NCBI GenBank assembly: GCA_003013855.2
Contig: ML058577.1
Coordinates: forward strand, 1,984,001 to 2,048,000
Length of the DNA stretch: 64,000 bases
From: Liriodendron chinense
Lineage: Eukaryota; Streptophyta; Magnoliopsida; Magnoliales; Magnoliaceae
Direction of reading: 5' to 3'
Below the pieces are notes generated by a model. That model was not told the origin of the DNA, made no database searches, and worked only from the letters and a program-made list of their open reading frames with translations. Made by a program: the position numbers and the translations under genes. Positions 32,838 to 43,972 of this stretch are shown piece by piece. Each line of letters starts with the position of its first letter. Position 1 is the stretch's first letter.

Positions 32838-33439
32838 TTTCTATGCGGTATTTTTAGAATTTTCTGAATTAACTTCTAGTTGAGATTGTGTTAAGATAGG
32901 TTTAGGATTTGTTTTGCTTTCTAGAGTAGGTTTTCTTCTAAATACTAACTTACTTTGTTTTGATTTTTGCAGGATTCTAACATAGGTTTAATCCAGATAT
33001 TTTTAGGAAGTTGAAGAAGAAGAAGGCATCCTAAGTCACAAATCAGGTTTTATTGTTCTAACCCTACTCTTCTTCTTCTCCTACTCATTCCTATCCTATT
33101 CATCTCTTGTAGAGTGGGTGGAGACTCCATTTGGATCTCCGAAAGGTAGGCCTTGTGCCACCTGGATTCCTATTGGTCGGCTCTGCCGTCTTGGATCACC
33201 TTGTGCTCAGAGATTTCTCTTCTCAACCTATTCCTCTTTCTTCTTTTTCTGTACTTTTTCTCAAAAGACTCAAAGAGTGGGTGGGGAGTTCTTTGAACCC
33301 CTATTGACCAGGAGAAATCGGTCTCTATCCTTGCTTCTAGCTTAGCCATTGCAAGACACCTTGTGCTTAAGTCTTGGAGAGGAGTAAAGGAAGGAAGGAA
33401 GAATTCTTTTTCCTTTTTGTTCATTCTTTTTGGTCTTGC

Positions 33440-34345
33440 ATGCCACATTGGGCTCGGACTTATAATAACCGACTAGTAAGGGACGGAGTAATTGTTGAAG
33501 GGATTGATAGAGAGCCTCGTGATAGGAAACGTCAAAATTTTCCTGAAATCAATAGAGAGATGGCTGCAAATCAACCAAATCAAGGGGCTAATCAAAATTC
33601 AGCCCCAAACCTTACTGAATTGGATGATAATGAAGTGGGGGATGTACCTCAACCTAGAACTTTACGTGATTATTTACATCCAGCTAGGACGAGTACTCCC
33701 TCTTGTATAATTTTTCCTCACAATGTGGGAAATATTGATTTTAAACCGGGATTGATCCAACTTCTTCCTAGATTCCATGGACTCGACTCTGAGAGCGCAT
33801 ATCTACATATTAAGGAATTTGAAGAGGTTATTGCCACAATAAACTATGACAATGTGACCAAGGATACTATAAAACTTAAATTATTCCCTTTTTCCTTGAA
33901 AGAGAAGGCCAAATCATGGCTACATTCCTTAAGGCCAAGGTCTATTGGGACATGGGCTGAGATGACTAGGGAGTTTCTTAAAAAATTCTTCCCTACTCAT
34001 CGAACCAATGCATTAAGAAGGGCCATAATGAACTTCGCCCAAAAAGAAGAAGAAACCTTTTTCCAATGTTGGGAAAGGTATAATGAGCTATTAAACGCAT
34101 GCCCGCATCATGGTTATGAACGGTAGAGGTTGATTAGTTTCTTCTATGATGGATTAAACTCAACCATGCGCCAATTTGTGGAGATGATGTGCAATGGGGA
34201 GTTCCTAAATAAGGAAACAGAGGAAGCCTGGGATTATTTTGACATGTTGGCTGAAAATACACAAGCATGGGATACATCTAAGCCAACAAGTTCAAAACAA
34301 CCCCAAGCCAAGGAAAAGGGAGAAATTTATGTTTTAGATGGGTAA
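33440..34345 (+). pseudogene. gag: gag (N-terminal and capsid part) with two stops
   Basis: MPHWARTYNN at 33440 matches the start of the intact gag at 4521, so I prefer it to the earlier in-frame ATG at 33374. The capsid-like domain is recognisable (LDSESAYLHIKEF, LFPFSLKEKAKSWL, ACPHHGYE). TAG at 34124-34126 replaces a Trp codon of the relative (YEIWRI), as expected from TGG to TAG. The frame resumes in phase and ends at TAA (34343-34345). Translation would give only a truncated capsid without readthrough. Confidence 0.9.
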
Positions 34346-34363
34346 GATGATCTAGGTTCTAGA

Positions 34364-36196
34364 GTGGCTAAACTCACACGAAAGGTCGAGGAGATGGAAC
34401 TAAAGAAGGTGGACATAACCCAACAAAAGGGGGCTGTTGAAACTATTTGTGGTATTTGTGCTTCCAATGTGCATCAAACACCGGATTGTCCAACAATCTA
34501 TGCGTTTCGAGAACTTTTATTTGAACAATCGAATGCTTTGAATAGTTATCAACGACCTTTTAGTACTCCAAATTCAAATACGAACAATTCTAGTTGGAGA
34601 AACAACCCAAACTTCAATTGGGCGAATGGAAACATGGCTAATCAAAATAATCCTCAAAGGGGGCCCCCAATGCAAATGGCCCCACCTCAAATGCCTATAG
34701 AGGATACTTTGAAAGCATTCATGGAAAGACAAGCTCAAATAAATCAATCCAACTATACGATAATGCTTGAGCTTAAAAATTCGGTGGAGGAAATCAAGGC
34801 TCACTTAAACGCAAGGCAAGGGATGCTTCCAGCCCAACCCATACCAAATCCAAAACCACAATGCGAAATAAGTGTGCCTAGTTCTTCTAACCAACAAATG
34901 GAACATGCTAAGGCCATTACCACTCTTAGAAGTGGTAAAATCATTGAAAAATCTGATCCGGTGAATGTTTTAACGCCTAATGATCCGGTGTCTTATAAAG
35001 AGGATGATGGACCTAGCATCATCATGAATGAAAAAGAGCCATTAAAAGAATATAGGCCTATTGCTCCATTCCCCCAACGCTTGATTCCAGCCAAACCTCA
35101 AGATAAATATCAGAAATTTTTAGAGGTTTTCAAGCAAGTCAAAATCAACATCCCATTGTTGGACGCCATTAAACAAATACCGTCATATGTAAAATTTTTA
35201 AAAGACCTTTGCACGGTTAAAAGAAAAATACATGTGCAAAAGAAGGCATTTTTGACAGAGAATGTGAGTGCCATTATCAACCACGGGATGCCTAAGAAAT
35301 ACAAAGATCCCGGTTGTCCGACAATATCATGTGTGATTGGAGACTACCGGGTGAAACATGCTTTACTCAATCTAGGGGCAAGTGTGAACTTAATTCCCTT
35401 TTCGGTCTATGAACAATTGGGTTTAGGTGAATTGAAACCCACCAAAACCACATTACAACTTGCTGACCGATCAATTCGTATTCCTAGAGGGGTAATTGAG
35501 GACGTCCTTGTCCAAGTTGACAAAGTTTACTACCCGGTGGACTTTATTGTCTTGGACACGAGACCCATGGTTAATATTGGCCCCCAAATTCCTGTCATAC
35601 TTGGCCGCCCATTCCTTGCTACATCAAACGCTATCATAAATTGTAGGAGTGGGGTCATACAAATGTCTTTTGGCAATATGACGATTGCGTTGAATGCTTT
35701 CAATATTGACAACCAACAAGAGGATGAAGAAGAGGAGGTCCATGAAATAAACATGATCAATTCTATCGTGGAAAACGAGTCCCTCTCACCTTTTTACTCC
35801 GGTCACTTAGACGAAGAAGTGACCTACTCTCTTGATAATAACGATGATATGATAAGGGATATGGTCACACTTTTCGAGTCGGTATCGGCCTATGACGTTA
35901 GCTGGGAGAAGGATGTGGAAACAACACCTTGTTGTGCTGAGAAATCAATTCATATTTCCACACCTTTGTGGATCATGCATACCGAACTCCACCATCCCTG
36001 GGATGACCCTTACTTACAATATCAATGCCCAGGAAAATCTGAATGGAGACATATTTTTTCTGATAAATATGATGGTGTCTCCCCTGATACATGTGGTGCG
36101 CACACTAAGGAACCTCTGGAATTCCTTTTTGAGATTTTGAGTGGCTTATCTCGATCACTCACACACATGTACATTGTAAAGCAGGATATTGGATGA
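34364..36196 (+). pseudogene. gag C-terminus, inactive protease and a unique tail
   Basis: A 610-residue open stretch in the same frame as the gag pieces before it. It has a CCHC knuckle (CGICASNVHQTPDC, about residues 28-41), a long linker and a retropepsin-like domain at about residues 315-420. There the expected LDLGAS reads LNLGAS, so the catalytic Asp is Asn. The second block (VILGRPFLATSNAI) is intact. About 160 further acidic residues follow with no recognised domain, and the frame stops where reverse transcriptase would begin. Loss of the Asp makes an active protease unlikely. Confidence 0.88.
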
Positions 36197-37431
36197 CGTT
36201 ACTGCGAAACCTTTTGATCCATCTAATGATTCTGCTTGACTTTATGCTTTTGGATGAGTTGTTGGGATTAACCTCCTAGTCTGATGGAGGATAATTTGCT
36301 AGAATGCTTTCCCATTAGGATTTGCTTTGATAGTTGATTTAGTTGTGAAGTAATCCATCTCCAAAAGCTAATCTTGCCATGGAATATATGCTTCAGGTGA
36401 TATCTCTCTTTCTCACTCTCCTTTGTTTTTATGTCATTGCTCTCATGTCATGCATATTGCATATTTTATTACATTGAGGACAATGTAAAGTTTTGGTTGG
36501 GGGGTGAGAGATTCCTTAGATGATGAATCTGCTAGTTTTTGTGACATTTTGAGTAAAGATGTAGAAATTTTTCAATTTTTCTAAAATTCAAAACTCTTTT
36601 GGAAAACTTTGATTCTATGCATTCGAGATAGCATGGGTATAAGAAGATGAGATATGAAGTGAGGGATGTTGCAAGCTTTGAATTTCTCTTAATATAATAG
36701 TTCTATATGTGAATTCACCTATTTTTATAATTGATAGAAAATTTGAACACCTTTTGCACCTAGTTCACATTACACGATTTTCATGATTTGAAAGGATTAT
36801 GTGATTTATGGATTAGCTAGACTTTGATTTGAGGTATTGAGAAACCAAGCCGGGGTACTTTGTTCATCCTTGTCCATGGAAAAATAACGAAAGATATGGA
36901 TTTCTAAAAATCCTATCTAATGTAAAAGAAAAAGGAAAGGAAGGATGAAATTGGGAATGATGGAAAATGGTGGAAAATACCGATTAGGGCTACCTACTAC
37001 CAACCAGGGGATGGTCTACCCGTAACCAAAGCCGAAAATGGGACGTAGTGTGAAAGTCGTCAGAAGGACGGTAAGGCAAATTCCTGTCATAAGCTTGTTG
37101 TTGCTCTATACACCTTGAGATCTATAGTTTAGTTGATCTATGAAGAAGATAATCCCGGAAACTCATGAGATGAACCTTCACTATGCACACTAGGTTGAAT
37201 TTGTTCAAGTTCTTCCATTTGTCAATCAATCAGCGGGAATTTCATATAAACACTTATTATGATCTGAGAGTTTAAGGTTTCAACCTTTATCACCGAATTT
37301 CTCTGATTTTTACGCTTATGTGTCTTGGGATGTATAGAAGAATAGAATCTAGAGGAGAGTTGGGTTTTAGAGAATGAAACTTGTTTCACGCATGTTTTGC
37401 TCGGGACTAGCAAAATGCTGGTTGGAGGGTG
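36197..37431 (+). other. gypsy 3' non-coding region with polypurine tracts
   Basis: No coding sequence is recognised. GAGGACAATG is followed by GGTTGGGGGGTGAGAG (36495-36510), the internal purine-tract arrangement typical of Athila/Tat elements. A second tract, GGTTGGAGGGTG, directly precedes the 3' LTR at 37432. Confidence 0.7.
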
Positions 37432-38997
37432 TGTTGAGCTCTTAATTGTGCATATTCTAACCCCAATTCATCACTCATTATGCACGGTTTACATGTTTAT
37501 AGGACTAATCTAATGCATGAATTGTGATTGTAGGAACATGATGGAGATTTCACCAATTAAAGGCTAAATAAAGCTCTTTGCGAGCATTGAAGACCATTGG
37601 ATGAAGGTTGAAGGAAGATCAAAGGAAGACAAAGCAAGGAGAGAAGAGAAAAGAAGAAACAAAGAAAAGAAATGAAAGAGAAAAGGGGCCTAGACCGGTC
37701 AAGACCGGTCGGCCACCCATTTACCTGCCAAGAAGACACGAACTGCTAGCCCGACCGGTCAAGACCGGTCGGCCATAGCTGCTGGAGCATTTCTCAATGA
37801 GGTCCGACCGGTCATGACCTGTCAGCCAGCCCAATCCGACCGGTCCAGACCGGTCGGCCATGCATTAAAAGGCTATTTCTATTTTGGGGCTCCGGATTTC
37901 TCGGCGCAAGTGCGTAAGTTTACGCAAGATCTGGAACTTTCTGGCGTAAAGGACACCTCCAAGCTATAAAAGGACGTCTTCCCTTCATACCAAAGGAGGC
38001 TAAGACGTGGGGATTGCTTGGGAGACGGATTCTACTTCGAATTTCTAGTTTTCTTCCTATTTTAGTTATTTTTTATGTTTTTAAAGGCTTCTAGTTCAAG
38101 GATGTTAAAGATGAACTAAAACCTCTTAGCTAGGGCTAAGAGGTGAAGCTTTTGATTTGTTTTTTATGGATTGATGCAACCTAGGTTTCCTTTTATGTTT
38201 TAATTGAAGAATTTTAGTTCAATATGAGTTTGAATCAAGTACTAGTTTTGGTTTTACTTTGATCTCTTGATGACTCCGGGCTCATGTGATTCTTAGTGAT
38301 TCTAAGCTTGGTAGCTTACCTTCTGAGCATTGTTTATGCTTGTGTAGTTCATTGATCTACCATCGACTCCGGGCATGGTAGACGCTTTGATTGCCTTGTG
38401 TATAATGGCCTAATTTTCATGTGGGAACTCATTCAACTAAGTTCTTATCTTTTGTTATATAATCTGGAATAGCTGTTTGTTCATTGATTTTGATTTAATT
38501 AGAGTTCTAATCATAAGTTGTAATCAAGTCTAGTGACAGGATTTGGTGAAAGCTATGATTATGAATCTCAACTAGATTGGAAAGAGGCTTGGCCTATACA
38601 ATTGAGTGTGCCCAAGGCCTGAGCATGGTTGTGGGAATCAAATCAATGAATAAGCACTTGTTTTGGATGATTGTTGATTTAACCGCTCCATATTCCGATC
38701 GGATAGAGATATGAATTCGATTCTAACTGAGTTGTGAGAGACCTAGTTGTGTTGATGCATTGAAACTTATCAAAAGTGAATCCTTGGCGCTCTAGTGCCT
38801 TTTTAGATTGAAATTACCTTAACCATTCACTGTTTAAACCCAAATCACTATTTTTCAGTTTTAGTTCTTAATGGGATCTTAATTACTAGTTGTTTTAGAC
38901 AAATTCTGAGGATACCCATACATAAATCTCTGTGGGAACGATACTCGGTCTTTTCGAATTATTACTACTTCGCAACCCTACACTTGGGGAGTGAACA
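37432..38997 (+). repeat. 3' LTR of the non-autonomous gypsy
   Basis: Collinear with the 5' LTR and of identical length. It has four dyads at 37692-37860 and the hairpin at 38121-38144. Confidence 0.95.
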
Positions 38998-39068
38998 CAA
39001 CGCATATCTCATGGGAAGCGGACTAGGTGACAGGCTAACAGCCAAGATCCACCAAGGTGGGTGGACGC

Positions 39069-39512
39069 CTGACTGTGGGGCTCACAGTGATGTATGTGTC
39101 TTAAGTCCACACCGTCCAACCATTTTGAAAGATCACTTTAAGATATGATATAAAAAATGAAGCTGACTCAAATCTTAGGTGGACCACACCATAGAAACAA
39201 TTGTGATTGAATCTCTACCATTAAAAACTTCATTGATTTCACCAGAATGTTTGTTTGCCATTATATTCCATCCAACCTATTGATAAGGTCACAAACATAT
39301 AGATGAAGAGGCCACATAAATATCATCTTGATCCAAAACTTTTGTGGCCCATAGGAAGTTTTTAATGGCCAATCACCACTTTTTCCTGTATTATGGCCCA
39401 TCTGGGACTTGGAACTGCTTCATTTTTTTGTTAATGATGTAAAATGAAGTTTCAATACAAATGGATTGTGTAGATGTAGTCACATACATCACAGTGGTCC
39501 CAAAGTCAGGGG
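39069..39512. repeat. foldback repeat copy 2
   Basis: The left arm begins CCTGACTGTGGGGCTCACAG and the right arm ends in its inverse (CACAGTGGTCCCAAAGTCAGG). Inner arms GTGGACCACACCATAG and a degenerate inverse pair up. The loop includes GGTCACAAACAT and AAGTTTTTAATGG. Confidence 0.85.
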
Positions 39513-39612
39513 CCCACCCCCCTCAATGGATACAAGATCTCACCTAATCCGCCGATTCATCTCCCGATCTCATGGGAGAGAATCAGCGCACGGGTGTAAC
39601 CCTAACTGTGTG

Positions 39613-40079
39613 GGTGTAACCCTAACCATGTGGGGGCCACCTTGATGTATTTATTGTATATCAACTCCGTCAATCTATTTTCTTATATCATTTTAGGGTA
39701 TGATTTTAAACCTTAAGAAGATCCAAATCTCAAGTAAACCATACCACTAAAAATAGTGATAAATGATCATTAAAAACGTTTTATGGGCTAAAAAAGTTTT
39801 AGATCAAGATGATATTTTTATTTTCCCTTCATCCAGGTCTTTTTGACATTATCAACGGGTTGGATGAAAAATAAACATTAAGAAAACCTTACTATGGGCC
39901 CTTTGAAATTTTTAATGGTGAGTCACTCAATCACCACTGTTTCTTGTGTCATGGTCCACCTAAGATTTGGATCTGCTTAATTTTTGGGGCTCCATCCTAA
40001 AACGATATATAAAAATGGATGGACGACATGGATATACAATAAATCATCAAAGTGGGCCCCATGGTAGGGGTATCACCCA
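39613..40079. repeat. foldback repeat copy 3
   Basis: The arms GGGTGTAACCCTAACCATG and the inverse of CATGGTAGGGGTATCACCC bound the copy. Inside are the family's TCAATCACCACTGTTTC and GGATCTGCTTAATTTTTGG phrases. Confidence 0.8.
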
Positions 40080-40963
40080 CTAAGCTATTAAACAAGTAAT
40101 GGCACTCGAATTAAGATACGAAGAGTTGGGGGAAAGAGGGAAAAAAACCCTAGCTTTCTTTGTGCTTGAACTCGAGTTTCTTCTTCAACGAATTCTTTCG
40201 AATCCTTCAAGACATAGGTGATTTTTCCATTGCAAACCTGATTTTTCTTCTTTAGATTCATTTTAATGGAACGATTTTTTATTGAGAGCAGTGAATCTCA
40301 TTTTTCTCTCTTATTTTTTTGTTATGATTTGCATTATTTTAATTTTATATGATGTTTTTATGCATTTGGATGTAGACTATGACAATTTTGACTAATCTAT
40401 CTATTTTCAAGCTGATCTAAGGTTTGGTCTTTAATTATTAGTTTATTGTATGGATTTTATTTAGTTTTTGTTTGAGGTTTGATTTTTAGGTTGATATGAA
40501 GCCTTTTCCAATGCACTTTGTGTAATGTAGTAAACCAGCAGGTCATGATGATAAGAAGTTAACATAAACATATTGCATGACGACTACTAAAGCATGTCCC
40601 ATATGAGAAAAAGGTGGTCCATGTGTACATAATGGGCTCACTTAATGAATAGCCTAAATGCACCTAATTATAGTTCTTATCTTTCTCATAAGTCAATGAT
40701 TTTTATAAAAAATCATTTTATCATTATTTTTCTCAATTTTTATTTTTATCATTAAATCATGAGAGAAAAGCGACCACGAAAATCCTACTCTCCCTACGTG
40801 TGTCCCTATTAGGGTACCCGAGTCTTGAATGTTCCTATTCGTGTACCTGAAATTCAAGTCTAGACGTGTTGTTTGGACAATATAAAATTTAAAAGTTACT
40901 ATGTAATTATTTATAGAAATAAATTTTTTGAAAAAACTGATTCTCTATTATAATGTGTGTTAG

Positions 40964-42919
40964 ATGTCATCACATTCACATCAAAACGAAGTTTTAAACC
41001 CTACATTAGGAGATGTGTCAATAACATCTCCTATCGATTTGGAAAAAGATACGCCGATGGATGAACGAGGAAGTCAAATCTAGACTAATATAAGAAAAAT
41101 GTCAAATGTATGGGAAGACTTTGAAGAAATTATTAAATTTGGTGAGAAAAAAAAATCAAATGCGTCCCTTGCAAAAAACGTTACAAGAAGCCTACTGATG
41201 GGTCGACTTCTACATTTGTTAAACACATCAGGAAGTGCATTATGAAGCCTAATAAAAGAATGCCTACTAAGCAACACCTTACATTTAGTACAACTGCTAG
41301 TGGGTCCACATCTTTGGGGGCATATAGTTACATGAAGGAGAAAATGAGAGAGTTATTGGCTAAATTCCTTATCATAAATGAACAACCATTCAGACTTGTT
41401 GAGAGTAAAGTATTTATGGAACTTCTTAAATATTTGAATCCAAAAGTAGAGAATATATCTCCTATAACTATACAAAGAGAATGCATGAGCATATATAAAG
41501 TTGAGAAAGTTAATTTGAAGTCTCGTCTTCTATCGGCTTCGAGGATTGCGCTAACTTTAGATCTCTGGACTGCTTTAAATCAGAGAATGGGCTACATTTT
41601 ACCTACTGCGCACTTCGTCGAAGATTGGAAGTAATGCAAGGCCATTCTATACTTTCGGCACCTTCCTCCTCCTCATAAATGAGTAATGATTGCTGATTGC
41701 ATTTCAAAATGCATTTTCGAATGAGGCATAGATGGCAAAATATCGGCCATAACATTAGATAATGCATCGACAAATGATGTTGTGGCCCACAATCTGAAGT
41801 CGACCTTGCATTCAATGGGAAATTTATACTTTGGAGGAAGACTATTCCAAATAAGATGTTGTGCACACATTTTGAACCTGATTGTTCAAGAAGGCCTCTG
41901 TATGATTGATCCAACGATTGAGAATATTCATGAAAGTGTCAAACACATAAGGGGGTCCCATCAAGACTGCATACTTTGAAGAAGATTGTACAACGTCTTA
42001 ATTTGAATACTAAGAAATCTTTAAAATTAGACGTATGTACACGATGGAACTCCACATTTGAAATGCTTAGAATTGCATTAGAACTGAAGAGTGCATTTAA
42101 GCATTATGCACAACATGATGTTGCATTTGAGTGGCTCCCAAATGATGAAGACTAGATGAGGGCTGAAGAAGTTTGCAGTTTGCTTCAAGTATTTTATGAA
42201 AGCACGAAAATCTTTTCTGGAACATTGTATCCTACTGAGAATAAATTTCTAAAGGAATATATTACAATTAAGGATGCAATTGTAAAAAATATATTGAGCC
42301 CTCATATATATATGATGATGATAGTGAAGAATATGGATAAAAAGTTTGAGAAGTATTGGGACGAATGTTCTCTGTTAATGTCAATTTGTACAGCTCTGGA
42401 CCCTACGATGAATTTACTTGTGGTTAAGTTTGTGTTTAGAAAATGTCGTAATACTGATCAAGCAGAACAACAGACTAAATCTGTACATGATGCGCTTGAA
42501 GCTTTGTATACATACTATGTCAGCGAATCTGAAGTTGCAGAAGTCAGTCCGACATGTATCGTTGGTTCTTCTAAAACCACAACTTCTAAGGTGAATGTGA
42601 GTATATTTGATGAAATGTATTCCTTCATAACAATTGAAGAAACTACGGTAAGAATGAACAACGAAATAGAATTTGACATATATTTGAAGCTGTCAATTTT
42701 AAGAAATCAAGCTAAAGATTTTGATGTTCTGGAATGGTGGAAGAATCATGCACATGGGTTTCTTATACTCTCAAGGATGGTGTGTGATATATTTTCAATC
42801 CCTATTTCAACTGTAGCATCAGAATCGACATTTAGCACCGGGGAAGGATTGTTAGCAAAGAGAGAAGCTCACTTGCACCATCTACTGTCGAAGCTCTCAT
42901 TTTTGCTCAAGATTGGTTA
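40964..42919 (+). pseudogene. hAT transposase with stops and frameshifts
   Basis: ATG at 40964 opens MSSHSHQNEV; TAG follows at 41081. A frameshift in the A9 run near 41150 precedes a BED zinc finger (KCVPCKKRYKK...HIRKC, about 41155-41241). The RNase H-like core begins in LTLDLWTALNQRMGY (first Asp). A further frame disruption follows, then ITLDNASTND (second Asp region) and CCAHILNLIVQEGL. TRWNSTFEMLRIAL follows, then TAG at 42153-42155. The C-terminal dimerisation domain is clear: LEWWKNHAHGFLILSRM and ISTVASESTFSTG. Usual length is 650-700 residues; all major domains are traceable but the protein cannot be made. Confidence 0.9.
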
Positions 42920-43330
42920 GCTCCTAGGTGGGGAGGACGCAGTTTTGATGTGGCGAAAAATGAAGAAGAAGATGAAAATGACAATGCAAAGAAATATTCC
43001 ACCTAAATTTTATAATATATTTTAAAGTTAAATAAACGATTATTCGTGATATTGTGTAGAGAGAGTACTATTCAATACCATTAAACACTTTTGTTTTTAA
43101 TATACAAAGTTAAAAAGAATGCAAATAAGTATAACATAGGCCCAATCCGACCCGATTTAGCATATAGGGTAGGGTAGGGTTAGGGTTGACCCTTTTACAA
43201 GTAGGGTAGTGTTAGGGTTAGGTAATCCCAACCCGGTCATGACCTAGACCGAAACCCGAACCTTTAAAATATGTTTAGGTTCGGTCCAGGATTGGGCCCA
43301 ACCCGACCCGTGTGCAGGCCTAGCTGTGAT

Positions 43331-43972
43331 CTATGTGAGTATGCTGGTTGTGTTGCATGGATGGCACATGTGTTTCATGCATGAGTCTTAGGCATGGACC
43401 ATGGTTTGTACATGTTGTACATGCATGCATGAATGATTATACGAGCATAATGTTCATGCATGGTGCGCATGTATGAATGTTTGGGATATATGTATGGGTG
43501 GATGAGAGTTGCATTCATGGGCTTCATACATGTGTAGCATGCATAAGTATATGTGTATGGTGTATGTAGTTATTCATAGTATGTATGAGTTGGTTGCATG
43601 CACGTGGTGGCTTGGCTTAACGCTTGCATGTGCTCTCATGTGGGTTTTAGGTATGCATGGCCGTATTCACTGTTTTCCTGCATGAGTTCTATATGTATTG
43701 CATATATGGAAGGTGTATTGTGCTGGTTTGAAATGCATACATGATGGTTGTTTCATACATGGTTTATGATATGTATGAATGGTACGTGAATGGCTTGGCG
43801 AGTGCTTGGGTGTAGTGAATGCATGATGGATGATCTACACTTTCGGCAGATAGAGGTCATCCTTGTTATTACATATGCAACCTGCCCGAGCCTTACATCA
43901 CATGCTCAAGATTCTTGTACTGCTTCTGGCCTTCGCACTTCTTGTCAATATAGACTTTTTTAGACCCTAACA
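43331..43972. other. unassigned segment right of the hAT
   Basis: GCATG-rich, simple-sequence-like DNA with no coding homology, ending at the presumed edge of the larger insertion (43972). Confidence 0.35.

Larger units (their letters stand above)
31247..38997 (+). mobile_element. complete non-autonomous Ty3/gypsy element (gag-protease only), TSD CAACG
   Basis: Two LTRs of 1566 bp each (31247-32812, 37432-38997) enclose a tRNA-Asp primer site, a leader, gag and a protease region. CAACG flanks the element at 31242-31246 and 38998-39002. There is no reverse transcriptase, RNase H or integrase anywhere in the 4.6-kb interior. By eye the LTRs differ at roughly 40 positions (about 2-3%), mostly transitions, so insertion is fairly recent. 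Gag has two stops and the protease has lost its catalytic Asp. Enzymes would have to be supplied by a relative such as the element at 1-6672. Confidence 0.95.
30815..43322 (+). mobile_element. hAT DNA transposon, 8-bp TSD GCTGTGAT, split by a gypsy element
   Basis: Terminal inverted repeats are TAGAGCTGCACAC (left) and TAGGCCTGCACAC (right, reverse complement). Subterminal DNA is rich in CCCGACCC-type motifs. The flanks carry the same 8 bp, GCTGTGAT, at 30807-30814 and 43323-43330, the hAT target size. Removing the nested gypsy element (31247-38997 plus one 5-bp duplication) leaves about 4.75 kb, normal for an autonomous hAT. A decayed hAT transposase lies at 40964-42919. Two foldback repeats (39069-39512, 39613-40079) and part of another left of the gypsy also sit within it. 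Confidence 0.93.
26260..43972. mobile_element. insertion interrupting the copia reverse transcriptase
   Basis: Copia coding sequence stops at 26259 and resumes at 43973. The insert begins TGTTAGAACTAG and ends ACCCTAACA (TG...CA). The flanks are ATACT and GTACT, a 5-bp duplication with one mismatch, which suggests an LTR element. After removing the solo LTR and hAT nested within it, about 3.9 kb remains, with no recognisable coding sequence. I could not find the second copy of either LTR edge, so its class is unproven. Confidence 0.45.

Noticed and set aside
33374..33439. Start of gag at the first in-frame ATG (33374)
   Set aside because: The related gag begins MPHWAR at 4521, which matches 33440; the extra residues come from leader sequence.
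36197..37431. Envelope-like gene after gag-protease, as in some Athila elements
   Set aside because: No long frame, signal peptide or transmembrane pattern is present in this 1.2-kb interval.
43160..43225. Interstitial telomere repeats (GGGTTAGGGTT)
   Set aside because: The motif is short, irregular, not the usual plant TTTAGGG, and lies in the GC-rich subterminal zone of the hAT element.
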